This document shows, one piece after another, positions 1-12,200 of a stretch of 64,000 bases of DNA. The notes under the pieces are model-generated. The model did not search any database. It was given only the letters and a program-made list of their open reading frames with translations, and had not been told where the DNA came from. Source of the stretch: Synanceia verrucosa. Taxonomy: Eukaryota; Chordata; Actinopteri; Perciformes; Synanceiidae. Every line of letters begins with the position of its first letter. Position 1 is the stretch's first letter. The translations under genes and the position numbers were made by a program. The stretch lies in contig CM056562.1 of NCBI GenBank assembly GCA_029721515.1, forward strand, positions 18,793,335 through 18,857,334. Direction: 5' to 3'.

Positions 1-2
1 CG

Positions 3-128
3 CTGGTCCAGCTCGCCCCCCTGCCTGAGCTGTCCCTGCAGGAGATCCTGGGGGAGCTGCATGAGGACTGGTTGGGAGGAGAGGGACTGGACAGCCACAC
101 AACTGGGGATAAAATGTCTTTCTGCTGA
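3..128 (+). CDS. 3'-terminal coding segment of an unidentified gene (partial)
   Basis: The window opens inside a plus-strand reading frame that runs 41 codons and ends at TGA 126-128. The peptide is leucine and glutamate rich (it contains LPELSLQEILGELHEDW) and ends KMSFC. GC content and codon use are coding-like compared with the AT-rich DNA just after it, and poly(A) signals follow within 260 bases, so this is probably a real last exon. The upstream exon boundary is outside the window. I do not recognise the protein. It does not look like the C-termini of ATP6V1E2 or EPAS1, the human neighbours on this side of RHOQ. It lies about 9 kb upstream of rhoq on the same strand. Confidence 0.6.
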   Translation: MVQLAPLPELSLQEILGELHEDWLGGEGLDSHTTGDKMSFC

Positions 129-390
129 TGACTCTGTTACAGGGATTTATCATGGACAATTAGAAATCATGTGTATTATTTTGATTCAAGTGTCGCTTCT
201 GTGATGACGTGTACATAACTAGTACAAAACCTCTGCTGAACTATTGTAACCACTTTTTTATTTATTCCTCACCAATTAGGCTGCCGTTTCTTTTGGTTAT
301 TGTATTTATTCTTTCAATCACCTATATTTATAACCTGTATTTATGATTTTCTGCACTTTTATACAAATAAATCAGTAGTAATAAACCATG
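129..390 (+). other. 3' UTR and poly(A) signals of the partial gene
   Basis: The sequence becomes AT-rich directly after the stop codon. AATAAA lies at 366-371 and a second AATAAA about 15 bases later, which suits cleavage near 390-410. The assignment rests only on these signals and on position. Confidence 0.5.
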
Positions 391-2257
391 AACGGGTTTC
401 CATTGTTTTTATATTAAGAATTTTATTTGATTCACAATATGATTTGGTTCTGTTAATGTCAACAGTGCCAAATTCATGACATCCCTCTGGTGTCCAGATG
501 TGACACATTTATTGTCTAGCTGGGAGGAAAAATTAGGTCATGTATTTCGACCAGCAGATGGTGCCTGAGAGTTAGAAGAAGGAGAAGAAGGACATTGATT
601 TCTTTCTGACCTAAACCTCTTCTGTAAAAATGCAAGGACCGAAGTCCAAAAGGAGTGTTTTTTGTTCCAAACCCTTCTCTTTTCACAGGACAGACATATA
701 CAGAAAAGCCTTACTTAAATCTGAACAATGGTCTGTTTTTCTCATTTTAACATTTGTGCCTCTCATATGTTGAGATTTGACATTTAGGCTACAGTTAAAG
801 TAAAAAAAAAAATGCAAATAGGCCTACATAAATAAATTGTGGTTGTTACTGATGGCATACTGTCTGCATTTGATGATGAAGATAAACTGTTAGACAGCTG
901 ACCTTTTCACTTGCTGGCCAAAGTGATTTACTGTTAAAGTGTTTATAAAGCAATGCTACAGCAGTATGAAGAACAGTCTATGGCTCAGAGAAGAAGAGAA
1001 GAGAAGAGGAGGAAATGTGATAAAAGGATTCTGTGAAAAATGAATACCAATCAGTTAATCAATAAAGAAAGGCTTAGTTTGTTTAACTGGATAAGGAAAA
1101 AATGCTAACTGGTAAGCTGTTAAAGGAAATGTGTACACTGTTCATTTTTCTTGTTGTTTTGATTGTCAACTAACAGTATTATTTGGTGTACTTTATAGTA
1201 CTTTGTACTACATTTTGCCAACATCAGGTTTAAACATTATCCTGTGGTTCTTTATTGCAATAATCATTCTGTAATTTTACACTCTTGTTCTCTTTTTACA
1301 TTCTTACTTTCTCTTTATGAACCTCAGTCAGTCCCCACGTCAGGTACTAGATATTCAGTTGTCAGGTCCTTTATTTGTCCCCACAAAATGTACTGTCCGT
1401 TAAGTGGATAGTGCAACATTACAATAAATTATTAGCTGTTCATCAGAGTGAGGAAGAAAACTTCAGGATGAAATAAAGCTCCTCTTTTTACCCTCTGCCT
1501 GCATCCCCCCTGTGTGTATCAGCCCAGTGTTTCCCTCTGACCTGACCAACATGTTTCTTCATCAAACATGTGATGGAAAAACCCAGGCCAGTACACAGGA
1601 TGTTAGGCTTCAGGGCTGATGCTGCTTCCAGCAACACTGAAACATGCTTACGTTGTTTAGACGTTGTTTTGGCCTCCTGCCCTCATCTCAAAGATAGGAA
1701 GGGTGTTGTCCTTTTGTTCGTGTCTGGCGTGAGTTCCTGTCCCAAGGAACAAAAACAAACACAACTGGCCAGAACGCAGGAGGGAACGTGGATTTTCAGC
1801 CTCCGGTACTCACTAAAGATAGATCAGCAGAGGAAATGTTGCAGACTGGCGGCGTCTGACGTGTGTTGGGCAGGTGTTTGCCAGCATGTGATCCTCACTA
1901 AACATGATGCAGACGTGAGAATAAAGAGCAGTGGCAGTAACACTGATATCAGATATCAAGACATCTGGACTAAAGCTGCCAGTAGCTTACATGTAGTACC
2001 TTTTTTGAACATGTGTCCATTGTCTCATAGGCAGCAATGTGGGAATGCTCTAAAGCTGGGCTGTGTATTTGGTGATATATTTATCATAATACTGGTGTTA
2101 TGATTCAGTAGATTACAATATTTTAAATGTAATTTCTATTATGTCATAGTACTGGTGACCATTTCAGGTATTGGTATTGGTTTTCACAACCAGCCACTTT
2201 GGAGTGGTTTAAATAAAAGGCAGAAGAGGACAGGTTTTAATTAATGTCTTTGGTAAA

Positions 2258-2268
2258 GTGTGCGCATG

Positions 2269-2300
<32 letters not shown>
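2258..2300. repeat. alternating purine-pyrimidine (GC/CA)n tract
   Basis: A 43-base perfect alternation of purine and pyrimidine begins with GTGTGCGCATGCGCGCGC and continues as (CA)n. GCGC embedded in CA repeat is the classic composition that favours Z-DNA. Confidence 0.85.
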
Positions 2301-3550
2301 AATGATTAGAGTCAACGAGGGCAACTGTGATCTGTTTCATAATTCCTCTTCACACTCTTAACAACTTGAAATAATGTCCGTGAATTATCTTCCCCAGAGC
2401 TGGAAAATACATCCAATGGCTGCCATTATGTTCATTTTGAAATACAAGTGGAACGTGTTGTTGATTTTGTTTACTTTCACAAGAAAAAAAAAAAAGGTGA
2501 TCTTATGACAGTGACCATGCTGAACAAACTTGTGCTGCGACCATGAAAAACTAAATCATTCATCAGACCTTTAGATGTGAGTGAGATTTTTCCCACTGTA
2601 CAAGCTTCAGAGGAATATTCATGGTGCTCATCAGCTGTCTCCTCATCTTGACCTCATTACAGTCACCAGTGATTGCGTAACAGGAACATTTCCTCTGAAA
2701 CCACGCTCAATTAAGGCAAATCCAGCACTCAACATGTAGTGTGTAACATCATGCGGCCTATCATGAGTTTCAGGGGTTGCTAAATAACACAAAGGTCTTC
2801 ACCCACTCTCACTTGCTCTTCACTTGTTTTCCACTTGTAATCAGCTGAGTGTTTCATGTGATGTGTGTGGTTGGAGGTGTCCAGTGATGTTTTGGCATGA
2901 CCAACACGTCTGTGTCACACATGAGCCAACAATCCAACTGACTCAGGAAGACTGGAGATGAATTACTTGGAATTACATGCACACATACTGAAACTCTACA
3001 AAACAATAAAGAAGTAAACTGTTTCTACACACACACACACACTCATATATAAGTGCTAACAGCTCTAGTGTTGAACGAACTGGGGGCAGACAGGCGTGTG
3101 AGTGATGGTCCTCAGCTGCTGGCAGTTCCAGGGATGAAGCCTAGCCTTCACTAAAAATACGGCCTGTAATTTAACAAACCCTCCCAGGGAGTCCACACTG
3201 GCCACACGCTCTAATTTAGGAGCTCATCTGAGCGCTTTGTGATTGCACTGCGCCACTCGCAGCCGTCTACATCCTCAGTTTGCACGTCCACTCTGTGATT
3301 GATGTTGGTCAGAGACAGGGAGGAAGTGTGTGCGTGTGTGTCGGCACGCTCATACGTACACACTACACGATCTAGAAGATAGTGTCTGGAAACTGGATAG
3401 GAGACGTGGGACTGAAGAGATCTTGCATTTGTTTGCCTTTCCAGAAATAAAGCAGCAGACCACTTGCTGGCCAGACTGCAGTCCTCTGCAATTACACTGA
3501 TATTCTGTAATACTATACCATTGAATATGTTTATTTTTATTCATACTCAC

Positions 3551-3835
3551 CCGGTGTGCATTAAATACACAACCACCTGTGCAACATTCAATACATGTGC
3601 AATTTTAACACCTATGTGCAATATTTAACCTATTCTTTAACTTATGTATTTATTAATCTGCAACAACTGCACATAGCACCTGGCTTAGAAAATGCATGTC
3701 TATATATTTTTTAAATTTTTAGATTTCCTGTTCTTTTCAATTTTTATGTGAGTACTGTAAGTTTTTCACACCAAGTCCTTGTGTTCAAGCTCACTTGGAA
3801 ATAAAGGTCCTCTTGCTTTTTGATTCTTGAAATTT
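3551..3835 (+). mobile_element. probable non-LTR retrotransposon 3' tail
   Basis: The segment has repeated GTGCAA phrases (for example GTGCAATATTTAACC), an AT-rich stretch and an end reading AATAAAGGTCCTCTTG. This organisation is common in the 3' ends of fish LINE-like elements. No reverse-transcriptase coding sequence is visible beside it. The family is not identified. Confidence 0.4.
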
Positions 3836-6572
3836 TATATCCGTTCAGATTAACTCTATCGATTTCACACTAGTGCAGATGTGCGTTAACGTTTGTTTAC
3901 AAGTGCAGAGATGCAGAGCGTTGCACACCAGTACGTTTTATTGAAGCCTCCACCTTTAAACTTTGCTCCATGCAGAAATAGACGGTTGATATTAAATATC
4001 ATCCACATGGGAAATAAGGTCAGCAGCTCACTAATGAACTCCTGCGCAGCAACATCTTCTGGTTCCTGCCAGTGCTAACCTACACTAAAGCAAGCTAATA
4101 AACCGGATACACTGCATGAGCACAATATGTGACCTTCAAAGAATGTCCTGAAAGTAACTGAAGCTCTACATGCATGACTCTTTACAGGAGTATAATAGGA
4201 ATAGTGTTGGGATTGCTGTGTGCACTAAGGTAAGGTGACACCAGCAACTCATTATTAAGGATCATGCACCATTAACAGTATTAACATAGACTGGATAGTA
4301 ACAGCAACACCCAGTTGGTTTGTGGTCTGCTGTTTTTAAGCCTCAAGTTTGGCATTTTTGACATCACCATCTTGATTTTGTGCATCACCATCTTGGTTTT
4401 TTTGCAACCAGAAGTGATACGAGAGGTTGGAGTACAGCTTAAAACCGGACAAAGCGTGTTACAGTTAATTAATCAATTAATTTTGTATTTAAGTCATCTG
4501 TTTAAATTACATTAATAGTTAAAGTTTGGCATAATTGAGGGACATGTTGCTATAACTGTCTGCTGTGCTGCGTCTTAATTTCGGGGTGTTCACCACGATT
4601 ATTTAAAAGTAAAGTTCTTGCATCACACAGTAACAACAAATATGATGATTAACACTGATAATTTATTTGTGCCACACATGGGGAAATTTACAGCAGCAAA
4701 GTGGACAGGTCAACATTAAATTAAAGGCAAGTGTATCAAGTGGAATACGTCAAAATGAATAGGTAACAAAGGAAAATAACAATGTGCAGGACTAATAACT
4801 AATATAGATAAATGAACAATGTGTAAATATCTAAATAAGCAAAAGACCACATGAAAAACATCAGCATATATATAACAAAAATAAGTATAATATGGCAACT
4901 GGTGTAATAAAAATAATAGTAATGCTTTTGATTTACATCAGAGTAAGACAGCATAAAAATCTCTGTTTCTGGAGGATAAGCAGCAGGCTGGCGGTTATTT
5001 GTAGTCAGCTATTAAATAATTTGGCAGCTCTTTTTACAATTGACTAGTTGTTATTGTTTGATTATTTCTTCTGGTTTCTTACATTTGTGGACAAAACATT
5101 TTCCAATATTTTATAAACCAAACATCTGTTTGCTTAATTAACCTGAATGATCCACAGATTAAATAGTGATTAGCTTCAGGTCTGATTCTTGTTGTTGCGA
5201 TCAGCACTCACTGGAAGTCAGAGCGTCTACCCACTCCTTTTATATTTAACGACACCCTTTGGGAATGGAGTCACATCACAGTGATTGATGTCAAGAGGCT
5301 TAAAGGAGGCTTTCAGTGATGAGGTGCATCCATCACAGATCATCTACTTTTGTCGTTTCAGCCCCCTTGTTGCTCGTCTGCCTGCCCAGCCCTGAGTAGA
5401 GAGGCTGCCGCCAGTGCAACACCTTCAGCAGGGGTACTACATGTATGAGGTAATTGTTGTTTGGTCATGTGAGCTGCTGCAGCAGCTGTCAAATGTGATG
5501 ATAGCAGGAGGATCCTCTGCCCGGCCCCCTGCAGCTGATTGGTCAGCCCACCGCCACCAAGGGACCATCAACCAAGACATCAGGCCCAGAGTTCAGTTTC
5601 AACCAGGAAACAAGTGAGAAAAACAGAGGAAGGATTTTGTTGTGACTCGGCTGAAATTTTACAGTGAACTGAAAAACACATGAATTCAAATGTAATTCAG
5701 ATTCAAGATGTTTATATTATTATGCTGCTGCAGACAACAATACAATGAGATTGAGATTATACTCCCTCAGATTTAAATAAAAACTATACAAATAAAACAC
5801 AGTATATGAGAAGAGAATTGTGAAATAGTGCAGCATTTAATAGTATTCAGCATGCTTATGCATGTGAATGTAAAAGTGAGTTTTAGTGAACTTTTTATTG
5901 CCACGGAGTCCATTTTAATTGAGATCACTTGCTGCTATGTTACTATTTTTATTTGTGCCTATTAGCTGGCACTGCTTCCTCTTTATGTCACAGTTTTCAG
6001 TTGAGCCCAGTTTCCTGTCAACTGTGACTCAGTCAATTACCATGTAGTTTATGTAACATTAGACAAGTTATAGATACGTAAAAAATATATCTGGCTGCTG
6101 ATTCCAACAGCCGAATACATATCTATAGCTAATTCGGGCTGAAAGAATGAAAACAGGAAAGACATTAGTAAGATTTTTGTGAGGTCAAAAAGTCAAAGGG
6201 GAAGTTAAAAAGAGTGACTGACTGAGCCGATAATTTCTGACCTCACGCTTAGCGATAACAAGCCAGTTTGGAAAATGTCATGTAAATACACTTCTAACGC
6301 CGTCATCTTAAGACTAGTAAATTTTATTGGTGATGCATTTGTTTGTCAGATATAATGACACTATTTTTGTTTAGGTTTTATCAGTGAAATGTGATTACAT
6401 TTCACTATATCAGTATCACTAAATGCATGTCCTTTGCACAGCACTGTACTGAGAGATGTGTAGGACATTTGTTGTCTTACATTGCACATTTCTTAGGACC
6501 CCCCTTGTTCACTTTAGGAACATTTGGCCAAGAGAGCAGATTAAAAGACAGAAATATGATATATGATATGCT

Positions 6573-6592
6573 TGTGTGTGTGTGTGTGTGTG
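6573..6592. repeat. (TG)n microsatellite
   Basis: About ten uninterrupted TG units. Confidence 0.9.
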
Positions 6593-6778
6593 TATGCGCT
6601 CATTCATTTCAGTTGTAGTGCTTCATGAAGATGGTTGTAAGTGCACTAACTCAAGGAGACAGCCCACACCTGGCCACCTGCAACACAGAGGTCAAATCTC
6701 TGTACCTCCAATCATAAACACCTCCCTCCTCCTGTGGCGTCTCCATCTGCAGCTCCCTGGTCCAGTCTAACACATCCA

Positions 6779-7371
6779 ACACACACACACACACACACAG
6801 CTGTGTATTTGTGTATTGTGGGGACTTTACATTGACTTGCATTCATTTCCTAGACACTTCCCTTGACCCTAACCATATCCACTACCCATGTAATCCTAAT
6901 CCTAACCCTAACCAAAGTCTAACCTTACAGTAACATTAAATGTTCTCCAAGTCTTCAGCCTGAAATCTAACAGTTTACATTAAAGGGACCTGCACTTTGT
7001 CCCCATAAGTACGGTGAGTCCCCACATTGTCAGCGTGAGTCCCCACAAGGTGAGTGTGTTATCAGACTTATGTCCCCATATGTTCGGCAAAACACGCCCA
7101 CACACACACACACACACACACACGTTGGTTTAACTCACTTTTGTGGTATTTAGGCATTTTTACCCTCCCTTCGAGGACAAACTTTGATTTCCTAAAAACT
7201 TACCCTAAGCCTAAACTACAACAACTAATTTCCTAAACCTAACCCTAACCCAATCCTAACCCTAACCATTTCCCCATAATCAAGGTTTGAACAACTGGGG
7301 ACATGGACTTTGTCCCCAATTGCACATGCCGTCCCCAAGCAACTGGTCTTAAGTCAAGTGTGTGAGACCCC

Positions 7372-7407
<36 letters not shown>
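6779..7407. repeat. tandem pair of CA-array / GTCCCC / CCCTAA repeat modules
   Basis: Three (CA)n arrays (6779-6799, 7099-7123, 7373-7407) separate two similar modules. Each module contains 'GGGGAC' and 'GTCCCCA' words and telomere-like CCTAACCCTAACC stretches (6892-6914 and 7232-7268). A related GTCCCCAC motif is at 1335 and 1378. This combination is a dispersed repeat type I recognise from fish genomes. It is not a chromosome end, because unique sequence flanks it. Confidence 0.7.
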
Positions 7408-7408
<1 letters not shown>

Positions 7409-7674
7409 TATCTCTTCATCTCAATCACAAAGTCATGTGAAAAACACACTTGCCTAAAGTTAGAAATGCTTAAGAGTTAAGTTACAACATTTTAGTGTCC
7501 AAACAAACAGGTGGGGTATATTCTTACATGTCATTATGCTGGACTGTCTGGTTGGACAGATGCACGTCTAGCCAGAGTGAATTCAATACAACATCACTGC
7601 TGTTTTTGTACAGGGGATGATAGATTCTTATAGTGGGTTTAGGAAGAAACCGTCCTAATAATGTCCCTAGGATA

Positions 7675-8062
7675 TTCCTGTTTTGTCAGAAAACGTTGAA
7701 AAATGTTGTTCTATGTTTCCTAAAACCCAAGAAGACGTCCTCAAATGTTTTGTTTTCACCACAAGTCAATTATATCCAGTTTACTGTCAAAGAGGAGGAA
7801 AGAAAGCAGGAAATAGTCTTCACATTTTAGAAGCTGGAATCAGAAAACATTTACTTTTCTTGAAACACATTTAACTGATCAATCGATTAATCAATTATTA
7901 GTGGCAAGATATGGTGCATTATTTGCCATTTGAGCTCAACTTTTAGTGCAAAAATTAGCATCATTTGGTCAGTGTGATGACATAGATGAGTAGGCCAGAG
8001 CTTTTTTTTCTTCTTCTTCTTCTTCTTTTTTTTTTTTTAAACTGATAATAGGTTGCAGCCGT
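7675..8062. mobile_element. dispersed MITE-like repeat, copy 1
   Basis: It shares long similarity with 10125-10560 and 46600-46862: a GTCAGA..ATTGAAAAATGTTGTT-like segment, CAGTTTACTGTCA-AGAGGA, AAGAAACCAGGAAAT-like, TTTAGAAGCTGGAATCA and an end rich in ATCGATTAATCAATTAT. The AATCGATTAAT-rich ends and TTGCAGCTGTAG-type terminus match a very common teleost non-autonomous element. No coding capacity is seen. Confidence 0.65.
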
Positions 8063-8264
8063 AGCTCATTAATCCCAGGATATTCTTGTTTGGACTAATG
8101 TATCTATAGACTGATGAATATTGTGAGAGCCCTATGGTGTCGTCATACTCATGCTTCAGGATATTGCTTTATTTCCTCCTCTAATTTACCCATACAATAA
8201 CATAATAATACAATAAATAAACCAGGAATGAATAATGTGCTATTACTCATACTGCATCTACGAT

Positions 8265-8516
8265 GTTTCCTATCATTAATGTGCAATATCACTTCTATTC
8301 ATTTCTTATATTTACTGTGAAATACTTGTGCTATCTTTATTTCACCAGTTATTCCATTGTGCTCTCTTATGTTGTATACATGGTCACTTTTTCACTAGGT
8401 TGTTTATTTAGACTTTTATATATTGCTTGTGTCTTGTCTTATCTTATCTTATCTTTTCTTATCTTATCTTATCTTGTCTTATCTTGTCTTGTTTTGTCTT
8501 GTCTTGTCTTATCTTA
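8265..8516 (+). mobile_element. probable retrotransposon 3' tail ending in (TCTTR)n
   Basis: GTGCAATATCACTTCTATTC, TATTGCTTGTG and AT-rich phrases precede a pentanucleotide array of TCTTA/TCTTG units at 8431-8516. The same pentanucleotide tail follows AATAAAGGG at 26811-26839. A simple repeat at the 3' end suggests a LINE-like element. The family is uncertain. Confidence 0.45.
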
Positions 8517-8579
8517 CAAAAGGACTAAATTATGTCTTTGTGCAACATCTTCCTGACATTATGATGTCATTTCTTACAG

Positions 8580-9088
8580 ACCTTGGTCCTCACATCCCCA
8601 CCAGGCGGAGTGCACTTTATCCAGGAACCCTTGGTTTCAAATCCAAGCTCCGCCTCTCCAGCAAGCGCACCCACCTTGTCCAGCAGCAGCAGTACAGTGC
8701 GCCAGGCAGCGGCAGCTCAGGCGTGGAGCTCCACGGGCAACAGGCACGATAGACCGGCTGCAGCGCGGAGTGGCAGCCGCGGTACTTCTCGGTGAGGGGG
8801 AGACCTCTCTTCTTAGGACTGAGGGGGTCTTGTTCATTTTGTCAGCAGTTTCAAGGGAACTCCTTCTATTATTTGGGAGGAGGCTACTGTAACCAGTGGT
8901 GGGGAGAGAGATGCAGTTCCAGTCCGACTCGGTGCGCCGCGCAGTTCGCCTCCGACGCGTGTGATGCCCGCACCGTGCGGGGATCACCGCCCAGCAGCAG
9001 CAGGAGCAGCAGGAGGAGCAGGAGGAGCCGGAGGAGGAGGACAACAGTGCGTCGAGGGGCCGGTGATGATGATGGTAAGGTCGGGATC
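8580..9088 (+). promoter_or_regulatory. rhoq: GC-rich promoter / 5' UTR region of rhoq
   Basis: GC and CpG content rise sharply against the AT-rich flanks (for example GCGCCGCGCAGTTCGCCTCC near 8935-8952), as expected for a CpG-island promoter. No TATA box is evident. The transcription start cannot be placed. A purine-rich CAG/GGA tract at 8992-9042 lies inside the probable 5' leader. The frame upstream of the rhoq ATG is open for about 99 codons but contains no ATG, so the GTPase start is not extended. Confidence 0.55.
8992..9042 (+). repeat. CAG/GGA-rich triplet tract in the rhoq 5' leader
   Basis: Interrupted CAG then GAG/GGA triplets, strongly purine-biased on the plus strand, end about 47 bases before the rhoq ATG. 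It could form structure in the 5' UTR. It could also be read as Ser/Arg-rich peptide in the open upstream frame, but that frame lacks an ATG. Confidence 0.8.
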
Positions 9089-9230
9089 ATGGCTAACGGA
9101 ACCGGCACTATCATGTTAAAATGCGTCGTGGTCGGAGACGGTGCAGTGGGCAAAACGTGTCTTCTGATGAGCTATGCCAATGACGCCTTTCCTGAGGAGT
9201 ATGTGCCCACAGTCTTTGATCATTATGCAG
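9089..9230 (+). CDS. rhoq: rhoq coding exon 1
   Basis: Encodes residues 1-47 plus one base (MANGTGT to FDHYA), with the P-loop and switch I. The start ATG has a good context (GGGATCATGG). The donor is GTAGGAA at 9231 and the splice phase is 1. Confidence 0.95.
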
Positions 9231-12200
9231 GTAGGAATACATTTGTCTTTCTCTTTTGTCCATCATGGGCGTTTAATAACAACAACAACAACAACAACAA
9301 TAATGATAATAATAATAATATAAATGAACTGTTTCTATCCTGGTGATTGAAATCTAATAAGAGTTAACTCCCTGTTTCCTCTCCAACTGCATTGGCTTGC
9401 ATCTGTTGCTATAATCAAAACCACTTGTTTGCCTTCTTCATAGCACAGAGGGGTTGGGGGACCCTGAGCCTCCCCTCTCTCTTTTTTTCTGCTCCCTACC
9501 CTCACCCTTCCTCCTCTCAACTGCTTCTTCGTCATTTCCTTGCAGTGAGTGTCAACGTCGGTGGAAAGCAGTACTTGCTGGGACTGTACGACACAGCCGG
9601 GCAGGTAGTTTATTTTTCCCCTTCCTCTGGCACGGTGCCAAGCATGTCAAGGACACACATTCACATACACTCCCTCTGTCTCTCTATCTCTATCTCCAAT
9701 GCACTCCTGGGACCAATAAGTATCCAGCCGGTGCCTCCAACACGCACACAGGCCTCACATTCAGGCCAGACACTAAGCTGCAACAGGTGACGGTTTTTGC
9801 ACATGGGTTTGCTGCCAGAGTCTGGTGTGCCGTGGACAGTGATGGCAGTGAAGGGGTTTCAATAGTTCTATTATGTGGAGAACAGGACTCCTATGTCCAG
9901 TAGTGATGTCACAGTTTTGTTAATAGGGCTGCCTAATGCCTCAGCTTTTTCTTTACAATGTGCCATTCAGCGAGAGCAGCGAGTTAAAACTGTACTGCAC
10001 TGACAAACAAAAATGTTTCCACTCAGCAGAAGAGCGTAAACACACAAAGTCAGGAAAAGCATGTTAATACGCGACAGACACAAGCTTATTAAAGACAAAA
10101 GATATCATGGCTTCAACTCACTGTTATTTTCCTTGTTGATTAATCTGACGATTCGTTGTTTGGTCCGTCAGATGTCAGAGAATATTGAAAAATGTTGTTT
10201 CCCAAAGCTGAAGACGACGTCCTTAAATGTCTTATTTTGTCCTCAACTTATAGCTGTTCAGTTTACTGTCACAGAGGAGGTAAGAAACCAGAAAATATTC
10301 GCATTTTAGAAGCTGGAATCATTCTTAAAAAAACTCAAACTTATTAATCAATTATCGTTTCTATGTGGCAGCTCTATAAGATTAACGTGCATTATTTTCC
10401 ACCAGAGCTGAAGTTTTAGGGCTAAAAGTGTTATCATTCAGTCTGTGTGATGACTTAGATGATAAAACTATTTTTTTTTTTTTTTTTGATAATCGGTTAA
10501 TAGCTGTTGAAAAACAAAAGATAATTCTGAATGAGAGTAATTGTTAGTTGCAGCTGTAGATCATTTAGTGATTATTAATCCTGGTATTTAAAGCTAGGAA
10601 CATAAATATTGTGTTGATTCGGGTGGCCTCATTTCCTGCAGCAGGGTCTGACAGCTCGACTCGTGCTGGTTCTGGTTCTCCTGGGCCTCCTTTCCCTCCA
10701 GCGGGCCCTGCAGTACTCCCCGGGCCTCCCGCAGTGTAGTGTTGGTGTTGTTGGGTTTCAAAAGGCGAGGAGTCGCTCTGCTTGTGGCCGGAGGAGGAGA
10801 CACTGCTGCAGGTCAAAGGTCGAGCCAAAGGAGTTTCTGGTGAACCTGCGTGCTGTAAACAGATCTGTCTGATTTCTCGGGAAATCTGATCCGATGACGG
10901 ACATGAAGAAAAAATATATAGAAATAAACCTCTTAGTGATGGTGCTACTTGTTTAAGCAGTTTTACATTTTTTTTACCACTAGAAGCACTATGGCGATGT
11001 TATTTGCTGCGTGTGCTACTTAAGCTTGATGATTGGCAAAAATTTAATCTTAAGCACTTTATAGTCAATAAACTCCACACAGCACCTTTAACAGCACCGC
11101 TTGCAAGACTCTGTCCACAGCAGTGCACCAAGACCTTTAACCTCCGTCTTCCCCAGCAACCTAAAACTGTACTCATGTCAAATGTTGAATAGTTAACGCT
11201 TTCCTCAGGGCCGGATTTAACCATGTGAAGTCAGTGTGAGTCACAGTCTGAAATCCGATCCGTTTACTGGAAAGACAAAAAACTGAAAGGTCAACCGGGG
11301 GGATATTCAGTCTCTCTGTTCTGCTCATTCATGAGTCCATGAATAGCACTGACTGGCCTCCTTCTTCTTCCCACCCAAACAGCTACCTGTGGCTGTGTTA
11401 CATATTTCTGTTCCCGTGGTAACAGATAGTAGAGGTGTTACTACTCAGTTGTAAAAAAGAGGAACTCAGCCTTATTGTCTATTTGTTTTTAGCTGATTCA
11501 GAGTGTCTCTGAAATGGAGAAGTTCTCCCAGATGTCTGCTGTCAGCCACCAAGAGTAGAGAGTAGAGTTATTGCTCTTGAAAACACAACGAACCCCCTCC
11601 TACTCCTCCACCACCACCACCACCACCGCCCCTGACTCTGCTGACCTCTTTATGTGGAGCACAAGGCCAGCTGGTAATGTTTATAGCTTCAGCATCTGAT
11701 CAAAGCCCCGGCGCCCCAAGGAGGAACGAAGAGGAAGACAGAAAGAGGAAGAAGGAGAGAGACAGATGGGTGGAATTAACCAGAAAGTTGATAAATTTAG
11801 TCCTCTCAGTTTAATTTTCCTTCCCTCTTTCTCTCTTCAAACTCTCCCCTCATCATCTCCACCTCTGGCCTGTGCTTCACGTTCAATTGGTTTCAACCTC
11901 CTGGTAATATTTATATTCCTGGCAGAGCGTCCATGGGGGTATCAGCAGCATTACAGATACACACCACTGCTTCCATGCTGGTATTACTTGTCAGGGCCAC
12001 ATAATCACGACTCGCCACTGAGCTGAGTGCTATTGTGCTCTGTCTCTGTTGATACTGTCGCCCTGCCTGCTATTGTCTGAGCACTGCCACGTCGCCCCCC
12101 CAGCCCAGTCTATTGAATTATTCCATATGGAGGCTGAATGTGAGGGGAAAGCCTTTACTTATTCATTCACTCTCCTGCCGCTGCAGCCGCTGCTGCTGCT

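Larger units (their letters stand above)
410..8580. other. intergenic region, repeat-rich, no supported gene
   Basis: About 8 kb between the partial gene and the GC-rich start of rhoq. It holds (CA)n arrays, telomere-like CCCTAA stretches, two probable retrotransposon 3' tails and one copy of a dispersed MITE-like repeat, all listed separately. A 177-codon open stretch at 1570-2103 has no recognisable domain and does not begin at a convincing start. I saw no exon pair with good splice sites. Confidence 0.6.

Noticed and set aside
1570..2103. 177-codon open frame in the 5' intergenic region
   Set aside because: No recognisable domain, no splice-site support, composition like the flanks. Kept only as a remark.
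6892..7268. Telomeric CCCTAA repeats as a chromosome end
   Set aside because: Short, interrupted and flanked by unique sequence and genes on both sides.
9074..9080. GGTAAGG donor-like site just before the rhoq ATG
   Set aside because: Use of it would remove the start codon, and the sequence after the ATG matches RhoQ directly.
8792..9346. Long open frame covering rhoq exon 1
   Set aside because: It begins at a GTG, not an ATG, and reads through the intron 1 donor; only 9089-9230 is coding.
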